The notes beneath the pieces are model-generated. The model worked only from the letters and a program-made list of their open reading frames with translations, made no database searches and was not told where the DNA came from. Positions 54,995 through 64,000 of a stretch of DNA of 64,000 nt are shown piece after piece; position 1 is the first letter of the stretch; each line of letters starts with the position of its first letter. The position numbers were made by a program, and so were the translations under genes. This DNA is from Demequina lignilytica (GTDB taxonomy: Bacteria > Actinomycetota > Actinomycetes > Actinomycetales > Demequinaceae), in contig NZ_JAUHPX010000001.1 in NCBI RefSeq assembly GCF_030418305.1, forward strand, positions 310,001 to 374,000, read 5' to 3'.

Positions 54995-56203
54995 ATGCCT
55001 GACGCATTCATCTACGACGCCGTGCGCACCCCGCGCGGACGCAACCGGGGCGGCTCGCTCCACGGCACCAAGCCCGTCGACCTGGTGGTCGGCCTGATCC
55101 ACGCGCTCGAGGAGCGCAACCCGACGCTCGACACGAACCTGATCGACGACATCGTCCTGGGTGTGGTCTCCCCGGTGGGCGAGCAGGGCGGCGACATCGC
55201 CCGCACAGCGGCGCTGGTCGCCGGCCTGCCCGAGACCGTCGCCGGCGTCCAGCTCAACCGCTTCTGCGCCTCGGGCCTCGAGGCCGTCAACACCGCGGCG
55301 CAGAAGGTCGCGAGCGGCTTCGAGTCGCTGGTGCTCGCCGGCGGGGTCGAGTCGATGTCGCGCGTCCCGATCGGCTCCGACGGCGGCGCGTACGTCCAGG
55401 ACCCGACCACCAACTACGACCTCTACTTCGTCCCCCAGGGCGTCAGCGCCGACCTCATCGCGACGGTCGAGGGCTTCACCCGCGAGGATGTCGACGCCTT
55501 CGCGGTGGAGTCCCAGCGACGTGCCGACGTGGCGTGGAGCGAGGGCCGCTTCGCGCGCTCGGTGGTGCCGGTGAAGGACATGAACGGCGTCACGCTGCTC
55601 GACCACGACGAGCACCGTCGCCCCGGCGGCACCGTCGAGTCGCTCGGCGCCCTCACGCCCGCGTTCGCCGCGATGGGCGCCGAGGCCGGCTACGACGCCG
55701 TCGCGATGCAGAAGTACCACGCCGTGGAGCGGATCGACCACGTCCACACGGCCGCGAACTCGTCCGGGATCGTCGACGGAGCGGCGCTCATGGTGATCGG
55801 CTCCGCCGAGGTCGGCGAGCGCCTCGGGCTCACGCCGCGCGCCCGCATCGTCGCCGCGGCGGTGTCGGGATCCGAGCCCACCATCATGCTCACAGGCCCC
55901 GCGCCGGCCACCCGCAAGGCGCTCGCGAAGGCGGGCCTCGAGGTGGACGACATCGACCTGTTCGAGCTCAACGAGGCGTTCGCCTCGGTGGTCATGCGGT
56001 GGGAGCGGGAGATGGGCATCCCGCACGAGAAGGTCAACGTCAACGGCGGCGCGATCGCCATGGGCCACCCGCTGGGGGCCACCGGGGCGATGATCCTGGG
56101 CACGCTGCTCGACGAGCTCGAGCGTCGCGACCTCACGCGTGGCCTGGCCACGCTCTGCGTGGGCGCCGGCATGGGCGTCGCGACCATCATCGAGCGGGTC
56201 TGA
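54995..56203 (+). CDS. Acetyl-CoA C-acyltransferase (thiolase)
   Basis: A 402-residue thiolase that cleaves 3-ketoacyl-CoA with CoA. Catalytic residues are all present: C91 in [12 protein letters not shown]358 in [10 protein letters not shown] and C388 in LCVGAGMG. With the neighbouring dehydrogenase/hydratase it forms the FadA-like part of a beta-oxidation module. It starts 26 nt after the ACAD gene with GGGAGAGGA upstream. Confidence 0.95.
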   Translation: MPDAFIYDAVRTPRGRNRGGSLHGTKPVDLVVGLIHALEERNPTLDTNLIDDIVLGVVSPVGEQGGDIARTAALVAGLPETVAGVQLNRFCASGLEAVNTAAQKVASGFESLVLAGGVESMSRVPIGSDGGAYVQDPTTNYDLYFVPQGVSADLIATVEGFTREDVDAFAVESQRRADVAWSEGRFARSVVPVKDMNGVTLLDHDEHRRPGGTVESLGALTPAFAAMGAEAGYDAVAMQKYHAVERIDHVHTAANSSGIVDGAALMVIGSAEVGERLGLTPRARIVAAAVSGSEPTIMLTGPAPATRKALAKAGLEVDDIDLFELNEAFASVVMRWEREMGIPHEKVNVNGGAIAMGHPLGATGAMILGTLLDELERRDLTRGLATLCVGAGMGVATIIERV

Positions 56204-56229
56204 GCGAGCGGGAACGGGAGGGACAGCGC

Positions 56230-58419
56230 ATGAGCGTCATCGAGGAGCGGACCGACGTGGTCCACGTGTACGACTGGCAGCAGGGCGCCGACGGGATCGT
56301 CACCATCACCATGGACGACCCGGACAGCGGCGCCAACACCATGAACGCGCACTTCGTCGCCGCGCTGGAGGCGACGGTCGAGCGGCTGGAGGCGGAGCGC
56401 GAGCAGCTCACCGGCGTGATCCTGGCCTCGGCGAAGAAGAGCTGGTTCGCGGGCGGCGACCTCAAGCTGCTGCGGGCGGCCGACCCGTCCCGGGCGGCCG
56501 AGGAGACCGCCCACATCGAGCACGTCAAGGCGCTGCTGCGACGCGTCGAGAAGCTCGGCCGCCCCGTGGTCGCGGCGCTCACCGGCACCGCGCTCGGCGG
56601 CGGGCTCGAGGTCGCGCTGGCGACCCATCACCGGATCGCGGCGTCGGACGCGACGGGCGCACGCTTCGGCCTGCCCGAGGTGTCCCTCGGCCTTCTCCCC
56701 GGGGGCGGCGGCGTCACGCGCACGGTGCGGATGCTCGGCCTGCAGAAGGCGCTCGCGGACGTGATCCTGCCCGCCACGAAGTTCACCGCCGAGGGAGCGC
56801 TCGCGGCCGGCCTCGTGGACGAGGTGGCACCCACCGCCGAGATCGTCGACCGCGCGAAGGCCTGGATCGCGGCGAACCCCGAGCCGGTCAAGCCGTGGGA
56901 CGTGAAGGGCTTCCGCCTGCCGGGCGGTGCACCCCTGTCCCCCGGAAACGCCGGGATGCTGGGCGCGATGCCGGCGCTGCTGCGCAAGCAGACCAAGGGC
57001 GCCCCCCTTCCCGCGCCGCGGGCCGCGATGGCCGCGGCCGTCGAGGGCGCCTACGTCGACTTCGACACCGCCTCCACCATCGAAAGCCGCTACCTGGTCC
57101 AGCTCACCCATTCGCAGGTCGCGAAGAACATGATCAAGGCCTTCTTCTTCGACCTGCAGAGCATCAGCTCGGGCGCGAGCCGGCCCATCGGCTACCCGAC
57201 GTACCAGGCCAAGCGCCTGGGGGTGGTGGGTGCAGGCATGATGGGCGCCGCCATCGCCTACGTCGCCGCCAAGGTGGGCATCGAGGTGGTGCTCAAGGAC
57301 GTCTCGAAAGAGTCCGCGGAGAAGGGCAAGGACTACTCGCGGATGCTCGAGCAGAAGGCGCTGACGCGAGGCCAGACCACACCCGAGCGCAGCGAGGAGC
57401 TGCTCGCCCGGATCACCACCACGGGCGACCCGGCGGACTTCGCCGGCGTCGACTTCGTCATCGAGGCCGTGTTCGAGTCCGTGCCGGTCAAGCAGGCCGT
57501 GTTCCAGGAGATCCAGGACATGGTGCTGCCGGACGCGGTGCTGGGCTCCAACACCTCGACCCTGCCCATCACGCTGCTCGCGGAAGGCGTGGACCGCACC
57601 GACGACTTCATCGGCATCCACTTCTTCTCCCCCGTCGACAAGATGCCCCTGGTCGAGATCGTGCGCGGCGCGCGCACGTCGGACGAGGTGCTGGCGAAGG
57701 TCTTCGACTTCGTCCTCCAGATCCGCAAGACCCCGATCGTGGTGAACGATGCGCGCGGCTTCTTCACGTCGCGCGTGATCGGAAAGTTCATCGACGAGGC
57801 GGTGGCCGCCGTTGGCGAGGGCGTCGAGCCGGCGTCCATCGAGCAGGCGGCGCTGCAGGCCGGCTACCCCGCCGGCCCGCTGCAGCTGGTCGACGAGCTC
57901 TCGATCGCCCTCACGCAGAAGATCCGCGACGAGACCCGAGCGGCCCAGGAGGCCGAGGGCATCCCGTGGGTGGCCCACCCCGCCGAATCGATCGCGGACT
58001 GGATGGTCGACGAGGCGGGACGCCCGGGCCGCAAGGCCGGCCAGGGCTTCTACGACTACGACGAGAACGGCCGGCGCGCGGGGATCTGGCCCGGCGTGCG
58101 GGAGCGCTACGCCTCCGGGAGCGTCGAGGTGCCGCTCAAGGACCTGCAGGAGCGGATGCTGTTCGCCGAGGCGATCGACACCATCGACTGCCTCGACGAC
58201 AACGTGCTCACCTCCGTCGCCGACGCGAACATCGGCTCGATCTACGGCATCGGCTTCCCCGCCTGGACCGGCGGGGTGCTGCAGTACGTCAACCAGTACG
58301 AGGGCGGCCTCGACGGCTTCATCGAGCGGGCGAACGAGCTGGCCGACCGCTACGGCGAGCGCTTCCGCCCGCCTGCCTCGCTGATCGCCCGCGCGGCCAC
58401 CGGCGAGATCTACGAGTAG
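56230..58419 (+). CDS. Bifunctional enoyl-CoA hydratase/3-hydroxyacyl-CoA dehydrogenase
   Basis: A 729-residue FadB/FadJ-type fusion. The N-terminal crotonase domain has ANTMNAHFVAALE, KKSWFAGGDLKLL and GTALGGGLEVALATH (oxyanion hole), and PEVSLGLLPGGGG with the catalytic Glu. The dehydrogenase domain starts near residue 331 with VVGAGMMGAAIAYVAA (NAD site) and has IGIHFFSPVDKMPLVEIV with the catalytic His. It hydrates enoyl-CoA and oxidises the 3-hydroxy product. It lies between thiolase and a nitronate-monooxygenase-like gene in the same operon. Confidence 0.95.
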   Translation: MSVIEERTDVVHVYDWQQGADGIVTITMDDPDSGANTMNAHFVAALEATVERLEAEREQLTGVILASAKKSWFAGGDLKLLRAADPSRAAEETAHIEHVKALLRRVEKLGRPVVAALTGTALGGGLEVALATHHRIAASDATGARFGLPEVSLGLLPGGGGVTRTVRMLGLQKALADVILPATKFTAEGALAAGLVDEVAPTAEIVDRAKAWIAANPEPVKPWDVKGFRLPGGAPLSPGNAGMLGAMPALLRKQTKGAPLPAPRAAMAAAVEGAYVDFDTASTIESRYLVQLTHSQVAKNMIKAFFFDLQSISSGASRPIGYPTYQAKRLGVVGAGMMGAAIAYVAAKVGIEVVLKDVSKESAEKGKDYSRMLEQKALTRGQTTPERSEELLARITTTGDPADFAGVDFVIEAVFESVPVKQAVFQEIQDMVLPDAVLGSNTSTLPITLLAEGVDRTDDFIGIHFFSPVDKMPLVEIVRGARTSDEVLAKVFDFVLQIRKTPIVVNDARGFFTSRVIGKFIDEAVAAVGEGVEPASIEQAALQAGYPAGPLQLVDELSIALTQKIRDETRAAQEAEGIPWVAHPAESIADWMVDEAGRPGRKAGQGFYDYDENGRRAGIWPGVRERYASGSVEVPLKDLQERMLFAEAIDTIDCLDDNVLTSVADANIGSIYGIGFPAWTGGVLQYVNQYEGGLDGFIERANELADRYGERFRPPASLIARAATGEIYE

Positions 58420-59415
<996 letters not shown>

Positions 59416-59427
59416 ACCGAGCGGACG

Positions 59428-59469
59428 CACCGAGGGTCCCGGCGGCGAGAGCCACCGGGGCCCTCGGTG
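59428..59469 (+). terminator. Hairpin terminator after the beta-oxidation operon
   Basis: CACCGAGGG plus CCGG pairs with CCGG plus CCCTCGGTG (59428-59469, small internal bulge) 12 bases after the stop codon. Confidence 0.75.
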
Positions 59470-59821
59470 CGTGTGGACGCTGCATCGACGTGATCTTCGA
59501 TTCACTTCGTCATTCCCGACCCGCCGACTCGCGCGAGGCGTCAGGCGAGCGAGTCCGTGCCACCTCGCGAACGTTGTCACGGAACGGTCACGGATCCCCT
59601 GCCGACGACGCGTGGGCCTTGCGCCCGCCCTTTCCTCCGTTTAGCATGTGAGTCACCATTTACTTATCTGCTCAATGGAGAGTAGGAGACCGGCGATGGC
59701 GCCTGACGTCCGCGTACGCGACGGCCGCGGGTCCGACCACGCTCACCGCGCCCCGTGCGGCGCATCCCCCGCCTCGACGCGCGAACGTCGCGTCGGGCAT
59801 CCGCGCATCTGAGGAGGAACC
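59470..59821 (+). promoter_or_regulatory. Leader region of the branched-chain-type ABC operon
   Basis: No established gene. It contains a direct repeat GTCACGGA (59576-59583 and 59587-59594), an AT-rich patch TTTACTTATCTG around 59659-59671 that may hold the promoter, and a short open frame of 38 codons (59696-59812) with its own TAGGAG site that ends 9 nt before the binding-protein start. Confidence 0.45.
59696..59812 (+). CDS. Possible 38-residue upstream ORF
   Basis: ATG to TGA, 38 codons, with GTAGGAG upstream of the start. The peptide is basic, rich in Arg, His and Ser, and begins MAPDVRVRDGRG. Its stop codon overlaps the ribosome binding site of the binding-protein gene. It could be a leader peptide, or chance. 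No homology is recognised. Confidence 0.25.
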   Translation: MAPDVRVRDGRGSDHAHRAPCGASPASTRERRVGHPRI

Positions 59822-61135
59822 ATGTCCATCGCCCACCGCACGGGTCGCCGCCGCGCCCTGCCTCTCACGGTCGCGGGTCTCGCGGTCTCCACCCTGGCCC
59901 TGGCCGGTTGCTCGGGCCGCGATGCCGCGGGCGCCGACCCCGAGGCGTCCGCCACCGCCGGCACGGGCGCGGCCACGGAGGCGATGGCCGAATCGTGCAG
60001 CCCCGGCTTCACCGACACGGAGATCAGGATCGGCAACTCGGTCCCCCTGTCCGGACCCGCGGCCGCGTACGGGGCGATCGGCCAGACCCTCAAGCTCTAC
60101 TTCGACGACATCAACGCCGCGGGCGGCCTCGAGCTGGCCGACGGCACCACCCGACAGGTGAACGTGACGGTCGTCGACGACGCCTACGACCCGGCCAAGG
60201 CGGCCACGAACGTCCGCCAGCTCGTCGAGCAGGACGAGGTCTTCGCGCTCGCCGGCGTGCTGGGCACGGGGGCCGCGATCTCGGTCGCTCCGTACATCTC
60301 CGAGACCGGCGTGCCGAACCTGTTCGTCGGCACCGGTTCCGATGCGATCATGAGCCTCCACGCGGACGGCACCCAGTGGACCATCGGCTTCATGCCCCAG
60401 TACGGCTTCGAGGTCTCGGCGCTCGCGCAGTACCTGATCGAGAACCACCCCGGCGAGACGGCGGCCATCCTCTACCAGAACGACGACTTCGGCGAGAGCA
60501 TCAAGGCAGGCTTCGAGGCCGCGTTCGAGGGCAGCGGCATCGAGATCGTGGCGGCCGAGCCCTACGAGGTCGCGAGCGCGACCGTCGACAGCCAGGTGAC
60601 CACGCTCGCCGCGTCCGACGCCGACATCTTCCTCAACTGGGCGGTCGGCGCCTTCGCGACGCAGTCGCTCAAGAAGAAGCTCGAGCTCGGCTGGGACGCC
60701 ACCACCGTGATCAACGCTCCCGCGGCGGATGCGACGTTCTTCCTCAAGCCCGCGGGCGAGGGTGCCGCGGACGGCGTGGTCTCGGTCGCCTACACGAAGG
60801 ACATCACCGATCCGTCGCTCGCAGGCGACGCCGGCTTCGACGCCTGGGCGGCCTTCGCCGCGGCTCACCCCGACGAGGTCAACGCGATGTTCGCGCCCGC
60901 CGCCGCGGGCTACCAGACCGCCCAGCTCCTCGAGGCGGCGCTGGCGCAGATGGAGGGCTGCACCCGCGAGGCGCTGCTCGATGCCGCGACCTCGTTCGAC
61001 GGGCTCGAGCTCGATCTGGCACCCGTGACGGTGAGCACGTCCCCCGAGTACCCCTACGTCTTCAGCGAGGTGAAGATCCAGGTCTTCAACGGGACCACGT
61101 GGGACGTCGCCGAGGGCACCTACACCGTCGGCTGA
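59822..61135 (+). CDS. Branched-chain-amino-acid-type ABC substrate-binding lipoprotein
   Basis: A 437-residue LivJ/HAAT-family binding protein. The lipoprotein signal ends in LALAGC (C30). The mature domain has IRIGNSVPLSGPAAAYGAIGQTLKLYFDDINAAGG and VTVVDDAYDPAKAATNVRQLVEQDEVFALAG, the family hallmarks. Members bind branched-chain amino acids, amides, or aromatic and other organic acids. Given the neighbouring acyl-CoA operons, an organic acid or branched-chain amino acid is likely. GGAGGAACC precedes the ATG. Confidence 0.9.
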   Translation: MSIAHRTGRRRALPLTVAGLAVSTLALAGCSGRDAAGADPEASATAGTGAATEAMAESCSPGFTDTEIRIGNSVPLSGPAAAYGAIGQTLKLYFDDINAAGGLELADGTTRQVNVTVVDDAYDPAKAATNVRQLVEQDEVFALAGVLGTGAAISVAPYISETGVPNLFVGTGSDAIMSLHADGTQWTIGFMPQYGFEVSALAQYLIENHPGETAAILYQNDDFGESIKAGFEAAFEGSGIEIVAAEPYEVASATVDSQVTTLAASDADIFLNWAVGAFATQSLKKKLELGWDATTVINAPAADATFFLKPAGEGAADGVVSVAYTKDITDPSLAGDAGFDAWAAFAAAHPDEVNAMFAPAAAGYQTAQLLEAALAQMEGCTREALLDAATSFDGLELDLAPVTVSTSPEYPYVFSEVKIQVFNGTTWDVAEGTYTVG

Positions 61136-61141
61136 GCCCGC

Positions 61142-61176
61142 CTCCCCCGGGGCCACGTGCCCCGGCCCCGGGGGAG
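61142..61176 (+). terminator. Intra-operon hairpin between binding protein and ATPase genes
   Basis: A 13-bp perfect stem (61142-61154 with 61164-61176) lies in the 73-nt gap. A partial terminator or mRNA-stabilising hairpin here would raise the binding protein above the membrane subunits. Confidence 0.65.
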
Positions 61177-61208
61177 CGACGGCCTCGCACCCAGGAAGGA
61201 GGACCCGC

Positions 61209-61976
61209 ATGGACGCGTTGCTCGCGGTGAGCGAGGTGCGCCTCTCGTTCGGGGGGCTGCAGGCGCTCGACGGCCCCAGCCTGCAGGTGCGCGACGGCGA
61301 GGTCGTCGGGCTGATCGGACCCAACGGCGCCGGCAAGACCAGCCTGTTCAACTGCATCGGCGGGCTCTACCGCCCGCAGTCGGGCAGCATCCGCATCGCC
61401 GGCCGGGAGGTCGCGGGCCTGCCGCGGCACCGGATCGCGGCGCTCGGCGTCGGCCGCACCTTCCAGAACATCGGCCTGCTCGCGAGCCAGACCGTGCTGG
61501 CGAACGTGCTCGCGGGCGCCCATCACGTCGCCGCCGGCGGCTGGTGGGCCACGGCGCTCGGCCTGCCCTCGGTGGCCCGGTCCGAGCGCGACCACCGCGA
61601 GCGCGCAATGGCCCTGCTCGCCGAGCTCGACCTCGCGGACGTGGCCGGACGGATGGTCGGGACCCTGCCCTTCGGCACGCTGAAGCGGGTCGAGCTCGCC
61701 CGCGCGCTCATGGGCGAGCCCCGCCTCCTGCTGGTCGACGAACCCGCGAACGGCCTGGTGCACGGGGAGGTGCTCGAGCTCGGCGCGACGCTGCGCCGCC
61801 TCGCTACCGAGCGCGGCGCCGCGATCCTGCTGGTCGAGCATCACATGGGCCTGGTGACCTCCGTGTGCGACCGCGTGGTCGTGCTCGACTTCGGCCGCGT
61901 GATCGCCGAGGGCGAGCCGCACGAGGTCGCCCGGGACCCGCGGGTGGTCGCCGCCTACCTCGGGACGGCCGCATGA
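61209..61976 (+). CDS. livG: Branched-chain-type ABC transporter ATP-binding protein LivG
   Basis: A 255-residue ATPase. Walker A is GPNGAGKTS (about residues 37-45), the signature is LPFGTLKRVELARAL and Walker B LLLVDEPANGL, followed by the switch His in LLVEHHMGLV. The GVGRTFQNIGLL segment and BCA_ABC_TP-type C-terminus fit LivG. It ends in a 4-nt overlap with livF. Confidence 0.93.
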   Translation: MDALLAVSEVRLSFGGLQALDGPSLQVRDGEVVGLIGPNGAGKTSLFNCIGGLYRPQSGSIRIAGREVAGLPRHRIAALGVGRTFQNIGLLASQTVLANVLAGAHHVAAGGWWATALGLPSVARSERDHRERAMALLAELDLADVAGRMVGTLPFGTLKRVELARALMGEPRLLLVDEPANGLVHGEVLELGATLRRLATERGAAILLVEHHMGLVTSVCDRVVVLDFGRVIAEGEPHEVARDPRVVAAYLGTAA

Positions 61977-62680
61977 GCCTCCTGACGGCGGAGATCGCGA
62001 GCGCGGGCTACGGCCGCGCCACGGTCCTGCACGACGTCGACCTCGAGGTCCCCGCCGAAGGGCGCCTGGCGGTCCTCGGCGCCAACGGCGCGGGCAAGAC
62101 CACCGTGCTCCGGACGCTCTCGGGCCTCACGCGGGTCGAGGGGTCGATCAGGCTCGACGGCCGCGAGCTCGTGGGCCTCAGCCCCTACCGCATCGCCGCC
62201 GCCGGCATCGCTCACGTCCCGCAGGGTCGCGGGACGTTCGGCGACCTCACCGTGCGCGAGAACCTGCTGGTCGGCGGCGCGACCCGGCCCAGCCGCGCCG
62301 CCCGCGCCGAGGCCGACCGCTGGATGGAGAGGTTCCCGCGGCTCGGGGAGCGCGCCGCACGGCCGGCCTCGGGGCTCAGCGGCGGCGAGCAGCAGCTGCT
62401 CGCGATCGCGCGGGCCCTCATGTCAGCCCCGCGCCTGCTGCTGCTCGACGAGCCGTCGCTGGGGCTCGCCCCCAAGATCACCGCCGAGCTGTTCGCCACG
62501 CTCGACGTGCTCTGCCGCGAGACCGGCACCGCCATGCTGCTGGTCGAGCAGAACGCGCAGGCGGCCCTCGGGATCGCCGAGCAGGCCGTCGTGATCGAGA
62601 GCGGCCAGATCACCCTGCGCGGCCCCGCGGCCGAGCTGAGGGACGACGACGAGGTGCGACGCGCCTACCTGGGCGTGTGA
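61973..62680 (+). CDS. livF: Branched-chain-type ABC transporter ATP-binding protein LivF
   Basis: A 235-residue ATPase: Walker A GANGAGKTT, the LivF-type HVPQGRGTFGDLTVRENLLVG, signature LSGGEQQLLAIARAL and Walker B LLLLDEPSLGLAPK. It pairs with LivG to power the importer and begins inside the livG stop (ATGA). Confidence 0.93.
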   Translation: MSLLTAEIASAGYGRATVLHDVDLEVPAEGRLAVLGANGAGKTTVLRTLSGLTRVEGSIRLDGRELVGLSPYRIAAAGIAHVPQGRGTFGDLTVRENLLVGGATRPSRAARAEADRWMERFPRLGERAARPASGLSGGEQQLLAIARALMSAPRLLLLDEPSLGLAPKITAELFATLDVLCRETGTAMLLVEQNAQAALGIAEQAVVIESGQITLRGPAAELRDDDEVRRAYLGV

Positions 62681-62693
62681 GAGAGGAACGCGG

Positions 62694-63569
62694 ATGCTCC
62701 TGCAGCAGCTGGCCGACGGCATCGCGACCGGTGCGATCTACAGCGCGCTCGCGCTCGCGATCGTGCTCGTCTTCCGGGCGTCGCGGACGCTCAACTTCGC
62801 CCAGGGCGAGTTCGCCCTGCTGGGCGCCTACGTGTCCTGGCAGCTCGTCGTCTGGGGGCTGCCGGTCTGGGCGGCGCTGCCGGTCTCCATGGCCCTGCTC
62901 GCGGTGCTCTCGGCCGCGAGCGAGAGGGCGCTGATCCGGCCCCTCGCGCGCCGCCACCAGGCCCTCCCGCTGATCATCGTCACGCTGGGCCTCATGATCG
63001 CGATCAACGCGGTGATCGGGTGGGCGTGGACCTATCAGACCAAGGAGGTGCCCGCGCTGTTCGGCGGAGGCGCCGTCGACCTGGGCGGGGTGGCGGTGTC
63101 GCGGCAGGACATCGGGATCGTCCTCACCGTGCTGGTCGTCGCCGTGGTGCTCGGCGTCCTCTTCGAGTTCACCCGCTGGGGCCTGCGGATGCGGGCCGCG
63201 GTGTCGGCGCCCGAGTCCGCGGAGCTGTCGGGGATCTCGACGGGCCGGACCATGACCATGGGGTGGGCGATCGCCGGCGCGGTCGGCGCTCTCGCCGGCA
63301 CGCTGATCGCGCCCGAGCTGTTCCTTCACCCGGGCATGATGGCGCCCGTCCTGATCTACGCCTTCGCGGCGGCGACGCTCGGTGGCCTGGACTCCCCCGT
63401 CGGCGCGCTGATCGGCGGCCTCGCCGTCGGGGTGGTGGAGAACCTCGCGGGCAGCTACCTCCCGCACGGCTCCGACTTCAAGCAGGTGGTCGCGCTCGTG
63501 ATCATCGTGGTGGTGCTGCTGGTGAGACCCCAAGGGATCCTCGGGCGGCGGGAGGTGGTCCGGGTATGA
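62694..63569 (+). CDS. livH: Branched-chain-type ABC transporter permease LivH
   Basis: A 291-residue inner membrane permease with about eight helices. LADGIATGAIYSALALAIVLVFR and TLNFAQGEFALLGAYV at the start, and APVLIYAFAAATLGGLDSPVGALIGGLAVGVVEN near the end, are typical of LivH. It begins 13 nt after livF and its stop overlaps the livM start. Confidence 0.93.
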   Translation: MLLQQLADGIATGAIYSALALAIVLVFRASRTLNFAQGEFALLGAYVSWQLVVWGLPVWAALPVSMALLAVLSAASERALIRPLARRHQALPLIIVTLGLMIAINAVIGWAWTYQTKEVPALFGGGAVDLGGVAVSRQDIGIVLTVLVVAVVLGVLFEFTRWGLRMRAAVSAPESAELSGISTGRTMTMGWAIAGAVGALAGTLIAPELFLHPGMMAPVLIYAFAAATLGGLDSPVGALIGGLAVGVVENLAGSYLPHGSDFKQVVALVIIVVVLLVRPQGILGRREVVRV

Positions 63570-64000
63570 CCGCGACATCGACACGGCGCAGGACGGGGAG
63601 CCCGCGGCCGTCGCGCGGCTCCGCCGTCGAGTGGCTGCGGCGCCCCCGTCCCCCGCTCGCTCCCCCGCGCTGGCTCACCATCGCCGGTATCGCCGTCGGC
63701 GCCGCGGCGCTCGCGGTGGTGCCGCTGGTCAACCCGAGCTACATCAACCTCACCGTGACGCTCGTGATGATCTGGACGCTCGTCGGCCTCGGTCTCAACC
63801 TGCTCGTCGGGTTCGGCGGCCAGGTCTCCCTCGGCCACTCGGCCTTCTTCGCGATCGGCGCGTACGCCGTGGCGGTGGGCGGCGAGGCGGGCATCCCGCA
63901 TCCGGCGACCCTCGCGATCGCCGCGGCGCTGCCCTTCCTCGTGGGATACGTGCTGGGGCTGCCGGCGCTGAGGCTGCACGGGCTCCAGCTCGGCCTGGTC
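63566..64000 (+). CDS. livM: Branched-chain-type ABC transporter permease LivM, partial
   Basis: The first 145 codons of a LivM-type permease, cut by the window end. After a basic Arg/Pro/Ser-rich N-terminus come membrane helices and the family segment GFGGQVSLGHSAFFAIGAYAV. The ATG overlaps the livH stop by 4 nt (ATGA). It is the partner of LivH in the importer channel. Confidence 0.92.
   Translation, partial: MTATSTRRRTGSPRPSRGSAVEWLRRPRPPLAPPRWLTIAGIAVGAAALAVVPLVNPSYINLTVTLVMIWTLVGLGLNLLVGFGGQVSLGHSAFFAIGAYAVAVGGEAGIPHPATLAIAAALPFLVGYVLGLPALRLHGLQLGLV

Overview
The window is a stretch of high-GC chromosome from an actinobacterium, most likely in or near the order Micrococcales; the genus is not resolved. 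Evidence for this: an actinobacterial respiratory block (a qcrB C-terminus, ctaC-ctaD and the actinobacterial subunit ctaF), DUF3043 and DUF4191 proteins, a GlnR box before glnA, GTG starts, and many promoters whose -10 box lies 6-7 nt before the start codon (leaderless transcripts). I saw no rRNA, tRNA, insertion sequence, prophage or CRISPR array.

Layout. 1-5.4 kb: end of cytochrome b (qcrB), superoxide dismutase, a K+-channel-like protein, and ctaC-ctaD-ctaF on the minus strand. 5.4-10.2 kb: a cysteine-desulfurase-like protein with no lysine plus a TusA-like protein, erpA, a glycerate-kinase-like protein, nadA and a DUF3043 protein. 10.3-16.6 kb: aldo/keto reductase, a LysR/TDT-transporter pair, pyrD, pepA and a small hypothetical gene. 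16.7-26.8 kb: lpd and sucB (2-oxoacid dehydrogenase E3 and E2), a nucleotide-sugar-epimerase-like protein, a kinase-like membrane protein, an MMPL transporter, then lipB-lipA, which make the lipoyl cofactor that SucB carries. 26.9-31 kb: HAD and RDD genes, glnA, an FkbM methyltransferase and a small lipoprotein.

31.2-39.4 kb is a carbohydrate-uptake locus: a double-ATPase subunit, permease, binding lipoprotein and second permease, then a HAD protein that has lost its catalytic residues, and an AraC-type regulator fused to a GH39 glycosidase. 39.4-42.9 kb holds a drug exporter with its divergent TetR regulator, and a DUF559 endonuclease-like gene with inverted repeats nearby.

43-64 kb is an acyl-CoA catabolic supercluster. 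The minus strand reads SDR, acyl-CoA dehydrogenase, phosphotransferase, etfB, etfA, membrane cytochrome b, then a GntR regulator and prpD-prpB-prpC. The plus strand reads acyl-CoA dehydrogenase, thiolase, hydratase/3-hydroxyacyl-CoA dehydrogenase, nitronate monooxygenase-like protein, then a branched-chain-type ABC transporter that runs off the end. The SDR/ACAD/phosphotransferase trio beside thiolase and the methylcitrate cycle resembles pathways that convert 4-hydroxyacyl-CoA (for example from levulinate) into acetyl-CoA and propionyl-CoA. This is the most interesting system here, but it is a hypothesis from gene content.
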